Positions 45,671 through 54,417 of a stretch of DNA of 64,000 nucleotides are shown in pieces (within the stretch, counting starts at the first letter, position 1; every line of letters starts with the position of its first letter). Both the position numbers and the translations under genes were made by a program. Location: NCBI GenBank assembly GCA_013823635.1, contig PNML01000004.1, positions 1-64,000 on the forward strand, read 5' to 3'. The DNA comes from Polaromonas sp. Lineage in GTDB: Bacteria > Pseudomonadota > Gammaproteobacteria > Burkholderiales > Burkholderiaceae_C. A model generated the notes under the pieces. That model did not search any database. It saw nothing but the letters and a program-made list of their open reading frames with translations, and was not told the DNA's origin.

Positions 45671-48307
45671 TTACACCCTTCTGAGCAAGGGCTTGAGGGC
45701 CTGCTGCAGACGGCGGGCGGCTTCCTCGCTCCACTCAGCGGCCAACACCCGCCCGGCATCCTGCGGCCAGGTCTGCGCGGGCGGCGCGTCGTGGCGGCGC
45801 GTCAGCAGTTGCAACTGCAGCGCACGGCGCGCATCGACGTGGGCGGCCGGTGTGGGCACTTCAGCGGCCATTTCCAGGCGCAACAGCGCGTCGGAAGGAA
45901 GGCTCCCGGCTGGTGCGGCCAGCGACTGCAACCAAGCCTGGCGCACCGAGGCGTTGACACGGGGACCCAACTCGGCTGCCGAGGGCACCAAGCTGGCGTC
46001 GCGCGCGCGCCAGGCCTCCAACAACTGCGTCAACGACTGTCCGTGGGCCTGAGCGGCCAGCTTTTTCAGGGCCAGCTGGGCCTGCTCCACGGCATCACGC
46101 TGGGCACGGAAGGCGGCGTCGCCCAAACGGGGGCCTCGGTCCTGGAAACGGGCATCAGCGTCGCGGCCGGCCGAATCGCGCCGACCGGGTGAGCGGGCAT
46201 CGCGGTCATCGCGGCCAGGACGGGGGCCGCGCGAGTCACCAGGGCGTTGTCCACGGCCAGCGGGTGCGGGTTCCGCCTTTTTCATGCCAGGACGGTCATC
46301 TCCACGCACGGCCACCACTTTGCGCGCAGGTGCGGGCGCGGGGGTTGGCCGGGCATCGGGCTCAGCGGAAGCCTCGCTGGAATCCGCTGTCTCAGTCGGT
46401 GCGGCCGCTGACGCAGCGGCGGCGGCTTGCACAGCTTGGGCCTGGCCACGCATGGCGGCGTCCAACTCGGCCATGGCCGCCTGGATTTTTTGCGCGTCCT
46501 GACTGGCGTTGGCGGCTTGCAGGGCTTGGGCGGCGGCCAGCACGCGCTGATCGTGGGCGCTCATGGCACTGGCCTGCTTTTCGCGGGCGGCATCCTTGCG
46601 CTGGAAGGCTTCGTCAATGGGCTTGCGGAACGCGTCCCACAGCTTTTGCTCCAGCTTTCGCTCCAGCGGCACGGCCTGGGCCAGCGCTTGCCACTCGTGC
46701 TGCAGTGCGCGGACCGCGTCCATGCGCAACACGTCGGCCGCCCCCAGCACACCGGCCTGTTCAATCAAAGCCTGGCGCTGGGCCAAGTTGGCCGACTGCG
46801 CAGCGTCCAATGGCGCGCGCGCCTTGGCCATGGCGGCTTTCCACAGTGGCTGAAGCTCGGCAAACTGTTTTTCACCCAGGTGCCCGCCATGGCGCCAGGC
46901 ATCGGCGTAGCGGTGCAGTTCACGGGCGTGGACCTTCCAGTCCGTGTTGGCAGCGTGTTGTGCGGTCCAGTCCTCCAGCTCTTTGATCAGCGCCAGACGC
47001 TGTGCTCGGTGTGCGGCGGACTCGGCCTTGAGCTTGTCCAACCACTGTTCCACCACCTTGTGGGCTTGGTTGCAGGCTTCGTCAAATCGCTTCCACAGGG
47101 CGTGGTTGGGTGCCCCCCCCTGGTCGGTTTGTTTCCAGCTTTCGCGCAAGGCACGCAGGGTTTCCTGGATTTTCCGGCCGCCGGGACGCTGCCCCTCCGG
47201 CGCTGCCACCAGGGCTTCTGCCTTGGCCACCAGCTCCTGGCGCAGTTGATCCGCACGCCAGCGCTGCCAGCCCTCCAGGTCTCCGGCCTGGGCCAGCAGG
47301 CCTTGGGCCTGGGCCTCCAACTCGGTGGGCAGCCAGCGACCATGCTCTTTGAGCAAGTGGCGCAAGTCACTCGCCAGTTTGGGCAAGGTTTTGCCGTGGC
47401 CCTGCGCAAGCTCGTCGGACAGCTGCTTGACCGCTGCCCCGACTTTATGGCTGGCCAGGGCCTTGGCGGTGGCGGTCTCCTCGGGCGACAGGCTGGGCTG
47501 GGCTTTGTCGACCACGGTTTCACCGCGCTGCTTGCGAATTTCGTCGGCCCAAACCGGCACCGCAGGCAAGGGGGCAGCCGGATCGGCCAACGCGGCCACG
47601 GCCATCTGCAACGCCGCTTCAAACGCTTGCCACACCAAGTTGAGCTGGGCTCGGGAGTTGTCCAGCATGGGGGCGTAGCGCAGGTCGATGCTGTGCCACT
47701 GCGCATCGCTGGCCAACACCTGTGCCTGGGCCGTCCACTGGGCCACGTCCGTGGCGAGCCCTTGACTCACCGCCTGGGAATCGGCCAGGGGCTTGGTGGA
47801 CATGACCTCGATGCGCTGCGCCAACAGCACAGCGGCTTCACGCTCCACCTGGATGCGGTGCTGCAAATCCTCGATGGCCTTGACCCGCTCCACCAGCGCC
47901 GCCTTCAACCCGGCCAACGGCTCGCGTGACAAAGGGGCACCGGCCTTGGCGGCGTCACGCTGCCAGCCCATGGCGTCGGCCACGTTCAGGCGTTCTTGCG
48001 CCAGCATGGTTTCAGCCTTGTGTGCCCATTCCACCACCAGCCCTTCCTGGGCCTTGGCGCGCTTGAGTTCGTCCAACTTTTCCTTCAGCGGCTTGGCGGC
48101 GCCTTTGTCGCGGTGCGACAGCTCGCGGTACACCTCGGCCATGGCGTCGGCTGAAGGGGACGTGGCCAGCCAGTCACGGACACGCGCCGTGCGCTCCCCC
48201 GTGGTGGGCGCGGTGAAGGCCCCTCCCGTCAGTTGGTCCAGAGCGACCGCGTCGCTGGACTTGGAGGGGGCGGGAGAAGAGCTTTCAGATTTCACAACAG
48301 AACTCAA
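45671..48307 (-). CDS. Large DUF349-repeat protein of unknown function
   Basis: This roughly 878-residue Ala/Gln/Lys-rich soluble protein consists mainly of DUF349 repeats with patterns such as AQARWKQ-like WK[AQ]. Examples are SWKQTDQGGAPNHALWKRFD and PLWKAAMAKARAPLDAAQSA. The arrangement predicts long helices or coiled coil. A disordered, Arg/Pro-rich section (RPGDSRGPRPGRDDRDARSP) lies near the C-terminus. The function is unknown; in other bacteria such proteins bind or scaffold, but I make no call here. The start is TTG 48307 or GTG 48295 (GAG upstream of the latter). Confidence 0.88.
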   Translation of the reverse strand: MSSVVKSESSSPAPSKSSDAVALDQLTGGAFTAPTTGERTARVRDWLATSPSADAMAEVYRELSHRDKGAAKPLKEKLDELKRAKAQEGLVVEWAHKAETMLAQERLNVADAMGWQRDAAKAGAPLSREPLAGLKAALVERVKAIEDLQHRIQVEREAAVLLAQRIEVMSTKPLADSQAVSQGLATDVAQWTAQAQVLASDAQWHSIDLRYAPMLDNSRAQLNLVWQAFEAALQMAVAALADPAAPLPAVPVWADEIRKQRGETVVDKAQPSLSPEETATAKALASHKVGAAVKQLSDELAQGHGKTLPKLASDLRHLLKEHGRWLPTELEAQAQGLLAQAGDLEGWQRWRADQLRQELVAKAEALVAAPEGQRPGGRKIQETLRALRESWKQTDQGGAPNHALWKRFDEACNQAHKVVEQWLDKLKAESAAHRAQRLALIKELEDWTAQHAANTDWKVHARELHRYADAWRHGGHLGEKQFAELQPLWKAAMAKARAPLDAAQSANLAQRQALIEQAGVLGAADVLRMDAVRALQHEWQALAQAVPLERKLEQKLWDAFRKPIDEAFQRKDAAREKQASAMSAHDQRVLAAAQALQAANASQDAQKIQAAMAELDAAMRGQAQAVQAAAAASAAAPTETADSSEASAEPDARPTPAPAPARKVVAVRGDDRPGMKKAEPAPAGRGQRPGDSRGPRPGRDDRDARSPGRRDSAGRDADARFQDRGPRLGDAAFRAQRDAVEQAQLALKKLAAQAHGQSLTQLLEAWRARDASLVPSAAELGPRVNASVRQAWLQSLAAPAGSLPSDALLRLEMAAEVPTPAAHVDARRALQLQLLTRRHDAPPAQTWPQDAGRVLAAEWSEEAARRLQQALKPLLRRV

Positions 48308-48499
48308 CAGTCAATGTAAACAAAGAGGGGCAACCACAGCTGCCCCTTTGAACAACGAGTGATCCATCCACCCTGGCGGGTTTGAACAGACACAAGACCC
48401 TCTATTGTCGCCGCAGCGGTACGCGGTACAGGAATAGGTGACTGCACTTTTGGTGTTTTCTAAATACTTTTTTAGGTATATCAACTCACCTCAATAGTA

Positions 48500-48528
48500 T
48501 TGACCGGTCATTAATTGCTCCCTAGAAT
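48500..48528 (+). promoter_or_regulatory. Strong sigma-70 promoter with a palindrome over its -35 box
   Basis: TTGACC and TAGAAT are separated by exactly 17 bp. The -35 is part of TGACCGGTCA (48501-48510), a perfect 10-bp palindrome and a likely repressor site. The predicted start near 48536 leaves a leader of about 146 nt before the transglycosylase ATG. Confidence 0.75.
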
Positions 48529-48614
48529 CCGCCGAACCTGTGGCCGCGGGTTAACCCTGATCCCCGTCCGGCCACCCCCTGCGCTCACATTGCGCCCCCT
48601 TGCCCTGGTGACCT

Positions 48615-48658
48615 ACCGGTTGCCAGCCGCCCACGATGCGGCTGGTGGACTCACCGGT
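48615..48658 (+). other. Stem-loop in the transglycosylase leader
   Basis: CCAGCCGC (48623-48630) and GCGGCTGG (48638-48645) form a perfect 8-bp stem with a 7-nt loop. Outer ACCGGT copies (48615-48620, 48653-48658) can extend the pairing. It ends about 24 nt before the start codon and could affect translation. Confidence 0.5.
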
Positions 48659-48681
48659 TTCACCCCGTCGAAAGGACAGAC

Positions 48682-49545
48682 ATGATTGCCAATACCCATT
48701 CAGGCTCACCCTCCGCCTCCCCCCTGCAGCGCTGGGCCCAACTCGCCGTGCGCAGCATCATGGCCTTGACCCACAACGGCATTGCACTGGTGGGCTTGGC
48801 CATGGCCGCGCTGGCCTTGGTACTGGTCACGCGTGACGACATCCGCCATGTGGCCGAAGAGCGTGTGCTGTCTTATTTGTTGCAACGCCAGGAAGCCCGC
48901 AACGACGCCAACGCCTTCACACCCGACCTGCTGGCCGCTGACCGCGCCACGGCGGCGCACCCCTCTGATCTGCCCAAAGACCAGGCCAACGTGGCACTTT
49001 GGCTGTCGCGCAAGTACCGGGTGGCCCCTGAGCCACTGAGTGTGCTGGTGGCCGAGGCCTTCCAATTGGGCGAAAAAATCAAACTGGATCCCACGCTGAT
49101 TTTGGCGGTGATGGCGATTGAGTCGCGCTTCAACCCATTTGCCCAAAGCCATTTTGGCGCCCAGGGCCTGATGCAGGTGCTCACCCGGGTCCACACCGAC
49201 AAGTACGAGGACTTCGGCGGCAAGCTGGCGGCCTTTGACCCGGTGACCAATTTGCGTGTGGGTGTGCAGGTGCTGCGTGACTGCATCCAACGCGCTGGCA
49301 GCATCGAAGGTGGCCTGAGCCTGTATGTGGGCGCTGTCACCGTGGATGGCAGCGACTATGTCAACAAGGTGATGGGCGAACACATCCGCTTGCGCGACGT
49401 GGCACTGGGCAAGCGACCAGCCGCCAGCCCCATCATCCGCACCGAACCCCGCAAGGTTCAGCCTCCCACCCTCATGCCCGCCCAACTGGCGCCCGCCGAG
49501 GCAGAGTCGGCCCAGCATTCAGCCGAATCGACCCGGGGCGCCTGA
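48682..49545 (+). CDS. Membrane-anchored lytic transglycosylase (SLT domain)
   Basis: This 287-residue protein has an N-terminal TM helix (HNGIALVGLAMAALALVLVT) and a periplasmic SLT domain. The catalytic Glu is residue 147 in MAIESRFNPFAQS, and GAQGLMQVLTRVH follows in the family pattern. It cleaves the glycan strand to give 1,6-anhydro ends. A Pro/Ala tail follows the domain. It is transcribed alone from the well-formed promoter upstream; ATG 48682 is preceded by AAAGGA. Confidence 0.9.
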   Translation: MIANTHSGSPSASPLQRWAQLAVRSIMALTHNGIALVGLAMAALALVLVTRDDIRHVAEERVLSYLLQRQEARNDANAFTPDLLAADRATAAHPSDLPKDQANVALWLSRKYRVAPEPLSVLVAEAFQLGEKIKLDPTLILAVMAIESRFNPFAQSHFGAQGLMQVLTRVHTDKYEDFGGKLAAFDPVTNLRVGVQVLRDCIQRAGSIEGGLSLYVGAVTVDGSDYVNKVMGEHIRLRDVALGKRPAASPIIRTEPRKVQPPTLMPAQLAPAEAESAQHSAESTRGA

Positions 49546-49821
49546 ACACACAGGTCCATTCGGGGCGGGGTCGCGCGGCAGCTCCCAGGGATATCCCAGC
49601 CACTCTCCTGGTAGGCGGGCTTCCGTTACACTTTCGCCGCGCGCGACTGGCGATACACCAGCGGCTGGATGCACAGCTTGCAGGTCGACGTGGATGACCA
49701 CTGGGAAGCGCGCCGTTCACCCCCGTCAACTTCGGTGGCGCTGAATGTTCAGCCGTTCGCCTGGGCAGTCCTTGCGGTCAACCCTGCGCCCAAGGTCCCT
49801 TGTCATTGAAAGACTGCCACC
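49546..49821 (+). other. Leader region upstream of glyA
   Basis: This 276-bp gap has no convincing ORF on either strand. It can form a long GC stem (GTCGCGCGGC at 49570-49579 with GCCGCGCGCGAC around 49636-49647) and includes the palindrome GGGATATCCC. A structured 5' leader or small RNA is possible, but I could not match it to a known riboswitch class. I see no clear promoter. Confidence 0.35.
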
Positions 49822-51066
<1,245 letters not shown>

Positions 51067-51069
51067 GAA

Positions 51070-51115
51070 CCCAAATAACACAAGCGCTGGAGCATGTTTT
51101 TGCTATAAATTCATG
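51070..51115. repeat. Degenerate AT-rich interspersed repeat, copy 5 (glyA-nrdR gap)
   Basis: On the minus strand the segment reads AATTTATAGCAAAAACATGC then TCCAGCGCTTGTGTTATTT. This is the clearest match to the pattern AATTTATAGC...AGCGCTTATT shared by the copies. It fills most of the 81-bp gap. Confidence 0.6.
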
Positions 51116-51147
51116 CACACAGCATTGTTGGGCAACTGGCCACTGAC

Positions 51148-51606
51148 ATGAAGTGCCCTTTTTGCGGCCACACGGAAACCCAGGTGTCGGAAACGCGCCT
51201 GGGCGACGATGCCGCATTCATCCGCCGCCGTCGGCAGTGCCAGCAGTGCGGCAAACGCTTCACCACCTACGAGCGGCCCGAAGTCAGCTTTCCGGCGGTG
51301 GTGAAAAAAGATGGGCGGCGCATCGACTATGCCAGTGACAAGCTGCGCGCCTCCTTTGCCCTGGCGCTGCGCAAACGCCCCGTCAGCACCGAGCAGGTGG
51401 ATGCCGCTCTGGAGCGCATCGAAGAAAAGCTGCTCAACCTGGGCGCGCGCGAAGTGCCCTCCAGCCAACTGGGCGAAATGGTCATGCGTGAACTGCAAAA
51501 GCTGGACAAGGTGGCCTACGTCCGCTTCGCCAGCGTCTACCGCAGCTTTGCCGACGTGGACGAGTTCAAAGCACTGGTTGACGAGGTGAGTGACCGGGGG
51601 GGTTGA
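51148..51606 (+). CDS. nrdR: Transcriptional repressor NrdR
   Basis: This 152-residue repressor controls ribonucleotide reductase genes. The N-terminal zinc ribbon has MKCPFCG and CQQCGKRF, and the ATP-cone domain follows from about residue 49 ([20 protein letters not shown]). It binds ATP/dATP and NrdR boxes in nrd promoters. It lies 81 nt after glyA, a common neighbour pair in Burkholderiales. Confidence 0.97.
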   Translation: MKCPFCGHTETQVSETRLGDDAAFIRRRRQCQQCGKRFTTYERPEVSFPAVVKKDGRRIDYASDKLRASFALALRKRPVSTEQVDAALERIEEKLLNLGAREVPSSQLGEMVMRELQKLDKVAYVRFASVYRSFADVDEFKALVDEVSDRGG

Positions 51607-51712
51607 GGGACCTGGTGCCCCACGCGGGCCACACCTGCCGTTCGTCGGTGCAGCGCTGCCGCTCCTCCAGCCAACGGCACCACACCCTGTTGTGTTCGCC
51701 ACAATGGACGCC

Positions 51713-52273
51713 ATGTCCACTGTCCACATGTCCAACCGCACACGCGCTGCTCAGCGGGGGTTCACCCTGATAGAGGCCATGGTGGTCATGGTCATCATGG
51801 CCATTCTGGCCGCCATCGCGGTGCCGAGCATGCGGGACCTGATTGCTGGCTACCAGACACGCTCCACCGCCGACAACATGGCCGCCATGATTGCCTACGC
51901 CAAGATGGAGGCCATTCGACGTGGTGGACGGGTGGTGCTGGTGAAAGCGGCTGCAGGCAACAGCACCAACAACTGTGGCACCAACCAGCGCTGGTCTTGT
52001 GGCGTCCTTTTGTACGCCGATTTGGATGCAGACAACGTGCAGGACGCCAATGAGCCCACCCTGCGCGCCATGGATGTACCCACCAATGTCAACCTCATGA
52101 ACATGTCGGCGGGCAATGGTGCATTTCTGACGTTCAACCGCTGGGGGCAGGCCAACGGCATCAATGCGCTGGATTTCCGCGTCACCAAAACAGGTGTGGC
52201 GGCGGCAGACCGTTCTGTCTGCGTGTCTTCAGGTGGCCGCATCCGTGTTGTCGACGGCATCGTGTGCCCCTAA
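51713..52273 (+). CDS. Type IV minor pilin FimT/FimU (GspH-like)
   Basis: This roughly 186-residue minor pilin is first in the operon. The prepilin site is [13 protein letters not shown], with Glu at +5, followed by the hydrophobic helix and a GspH-like head domain with Cys pairs. It primes pilus assembly together with PilV, PilW, PilX and PilE. Starts at 51704, 51713 and 51728 are all possible; 51728 gives the shortest leader. No strong ribosome-binding site is present. Confidence 0.88.
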   Translation: MSTVHMSNRTRAAQRGFTLIEAMVVMVIMAILAAIAVPSMRDLIAGYQTRSTADNMAAMIAYAKMEAIRRGGRVVLVKAAAGNSTNNCGTNQRWSCGVLLYADLDADNVQDANEPTLRAMDVPTNVNLMNMSAGNGAFLTFNRWGQANGINALDFRVTKTGVAAADRSVCVSSGGRIRVVDGIVCP

Positions 52274-52300
52274 CCCCCCATCAATGACACCCCCAAAGCC

Positions 52301-52867
52301 ATGGCACCCAAGCGGCAATCCCTCCACCATCAGCACGGCATCAGTCTGATCGAGTCACTGGTGTCACTGCTGGTGTTGGCCTTGGGTGTGCTGGGCATGC
52401 TGGGTGTTCAGCTCAAGTCCATGGCCGACAACCAGAACGCCACACAACGCGTCTTGGCCGCACGCCTGGCCGATGACCTGTTCGAGCGCATCAAGGCCAA
52501 CCCCAGCGGGGTGGGTGGTCTGGCGACATACTCCGTCAACTCATCCTGGGCCAACATCGCCTCGCCTGCGGCCAACCAATTGTGTGACGCCAATGCCTGC
52601 AACGCCACGCAACAGGCGGCCTATGACCTCTGGGCGTGGCAGCGGAGTGTGCGCAACACCCTGCCCGGGGGCAACGCCACCACGTTCATATCTCCATCTG
52701 ACGCTGAGCAACTGGGCGTCATGATCTCCTGGCAACTCCGACAGACCGATACCTCCTCGGTGGCGGGTGCGGATGCCGTGCGTGCCGGCTGGCTGAACGT
52801 CGATGTGGCCAACGGCCCCGCATGCCCAGCCGGATCCGTCTGCCTGCTGGCCTACGCCAAACCCTGA
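52301..52867 (+). CDS. pilV: Type IV pilus modification/minor pilin protein PilV
   Basis: This 188-residue minor pilin has the prepilin site HQHG|ISLIESLVSLL with Glu at +5, followed by the hydrophobic N-terminal helix. The head domain has Cys pairs (CDANACNATQQ and CPAGSVC). It starts 28 nt after the fimT-like gene, and its stop overlaps the start of pilW (TGATG). Confidence 0.88.
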   Translation: MAPKRQSLHHQHGISLIESLVSLLVLALGVLGMLGVQLKSMADNQNATQRVLAARLADDLFERIKANPSGVGGLATYSVNSSWANIASPAANQLCDANACNATQQAAYDLWAWQRSVRNTLPGGNATTFISPSDAEQLGVMISWQLRQTDTSSVAGADAVRAGWLNVDVANGPACPAGSVCLLAYAKP

Positions 52868-53664
52868 TGTACCAAGCCCGTCTTGCCATGACACAGAGCC
52901 ACCGCCCCACCCCTCACCAACAAGTCGGCGCATCGTTGATCGAGCTGATGGTGGGCATCACCATCGGCATGCTGGTCGTGCTGGCGGCCATGAGCACCAT
53001 CGTGCTCAACCGCACCTCCAGCACCACCATTGCGGACACGTCGGCACTGACCAGCCAAGGCAACAACGTGTTGCGGCAAATGGCTTACTTCATCCGCCAC
53101 GCCGGCACGGTCGAGTTGACACCACTGGACGCGGCCGCCCCCCTCTCTGAGCAACGCTTCAGCCTGGGGGATCCTGCCTCGGCAGCGCCCGCCATCATCG
53201 CCGGCCTCAACGGCGCGGGCGTGGCGCCCGACGAGGTCACGGCAACTTTCTTGCACCGTGGAGCCAACGTCACCCGAGATTGCCTGGGCAACGGCGCGGC
53301 ACTGGCGATCGGAGCAGCCATTCCCAACCGTTTTTTCCTCAACGGTGGCAACCTCAACTGCCAGGGCCTGGCGGGAACGCCCGCCCAGCCCGTGGCCCAA
53401 AATGTGGAAGACCTGCAGGTCACCTACCTGATCGAAGCTGGCGGTGGTGCCACCCGCCAATGGGTGACGGCCAACGCCGTGGCCAACTGGAACGACGTGG
53501 TGGCAGCCAACATCTGCATCCAAATCCGTGGTGACGTGAATTACGGCGCCCTCAGCACGGGCAATTTCACCAATTGCAGCAACGTGGTCACGGCGAACGA
53601 TGGCCCCATGCGCATGGTGCTGCGGCAAACCGTTCAGCTCCGCAACCGGTCCAACAACCTCTGA
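52867..53664 (+). CDS. pilW: Type IV pilus minor pilin PilW
   Basis: This 265-residue protein has the prepilin site QVG|ASLIELMVGITIG; the residue after the glycine is Ala and Glu is at +5. The PilW-type head domain follows. ATG 52867 overlaps the pilV stop by 1 nt; an ATG at 52888 is possible. It is translationally coupled with pilV. Confidence 0.88.
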   Translation: MYQARLAMTQSHRPTPHQQVGASLIELMVGITIGMLVVLAAMSTIVLNRTSSTTIADTSALTSQGNNVLRQMAYFIRHAGTVELTPLDAAAPLSEQRFSLGDPASAAPAIIAGLNGAGVAPDEVTATFLHRGANVTRDCLGNGAALAIGAAIPNRFFLNGGNLNCQGLAGTPAQPVAQNVEDLQVTYLIEAGGGATRQWVTANAVANWNDVVAANICIQIRGDVNYGALSTGNFTNCSNVVTANDGPMRMVLRQTVQLRNRSNNL

Positions 53665-53674
53665 CCCGACCGCC

Positions 53675-54373
53675 ATGACCACCTCACACCCCCGGCACCG
53701 CCAGCAGGGCATATCGCTCATCATTGTGTTGGTCATGATGCTGTTGTCATCGTTGCTGGTCATCGGCGGCAGTCGGCTCACCTACATGAACGAATACCTG
53801 GCCGGCAACGATTCCGACTACCAGCGCGCTTTCGAGGCCGCACAAATACTCATAAGGGACGCCGAGCTGGACATTCAGAACGCGCCAGGCAACCTGCGTC
53901 CGGCCAACATGGCCTTGTCCAAAATGGACAACGAGTTGATCTTGAACCTGATGGATGCGGCCTTGTCGGCGGGCGCCACCTCTTGCGCCAACGGCGTGTG
54001 CACCAACCTGGGTGGGGCGACGTCCGGCGACCCGGCCACCAGCTTCTGGAACGACGCGGCCCAACTGGCCACGTTCACCACCAACAACCGGGGCGCGTTT
54101 TACGGGCAATGGACTGGCGCAACAGCCAACACCGCCAACTCCAATCCCATTGTCAGCGCCAACAACCCGCGCAGAGCCTGGTACTGGATCGAGATACTGC
54201 CGTACAGCGGGATTTCGGCAGGGTGGGCCCAGGACTGCGCCCCCACGCAGGGCGCTGGCAAGTATTTTTTCCGAATCACCGCCGTGGCCCTGGGGCGCCA
54301 GGGTGTGCCCGCCGCGGTGCAGGAAGTGTTTGTGCCCAAACCACAAGGCGATGCACGGCGCTGCCCTGCCTGA
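53675..54373 (+). CDS. pilX: Type IV pilus assembly protein PilX
   Basis: This 232-residue minor pilin has the site RQQG|ISLIIVLVMMLL. The +5 residue is Ile, not Glu, as in GspK-like tip components that do not need to dock along the filament. The head domain begins after EYLAGNDSDYQRAFEAA. It sits between pilW and pilY1; gaps are short. Confidence 0.85.
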   Translation: MTTSHPRHRQQGISLIIVLVMMLLSSLLVIGGSRLTYMNEYLAGNDSDYQRAFEAAQILIRDAELDIQNAPGNLRPANMALSKMDNELILNLMDAALSAGATSCANGVCTNLGGATSGDPATSFWNDAAQLATFTTNNRGAFYGQWTGATANTANSNPIVSANNPRRAWYWIEILPYSGISAGWAQDCAPTQGAGKYFFRITAVALGRQGVPAAVQEVFVPKPQGDARRCPA

Positions 54374-54417
54374 ACAACGAACACCCCACCCATCGCCGAC
54401 CTCTCCGGAGAACCCAG

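Larger units (their letters stand above)
48308..48681. other. Divergent intergenic region between the DUF349 gene and the transglycosylase
   Basis: This 374-bp gap has no gene. It contains, from left, a hairpin AGGGGCA...TGCCCCT (48326-48347), an AT-rich section around 48450-48500, a strong promoter (48500-48528) for the plus-strand gene and a structured leader with ACCGGT repeats. The minus-strand promoter for the DUF349 gene is not evident. Confidence 0.6.

Noticed and set aside
46427-47929. 500-residue plus-strand ORF over the DUF349 gene
   Set aside because: It is an antisense shadow. The minus-strand protein shows regular DUF349 repeats, so the minus strand is the real gene.
49741-49800. 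A GTTCGCC...GGGCAGTCC stretch resembling part of 6S RNA
   Set aside because: Only a few bases match. The long closing stem and central bulge of 6S RNA could not be built from this region.
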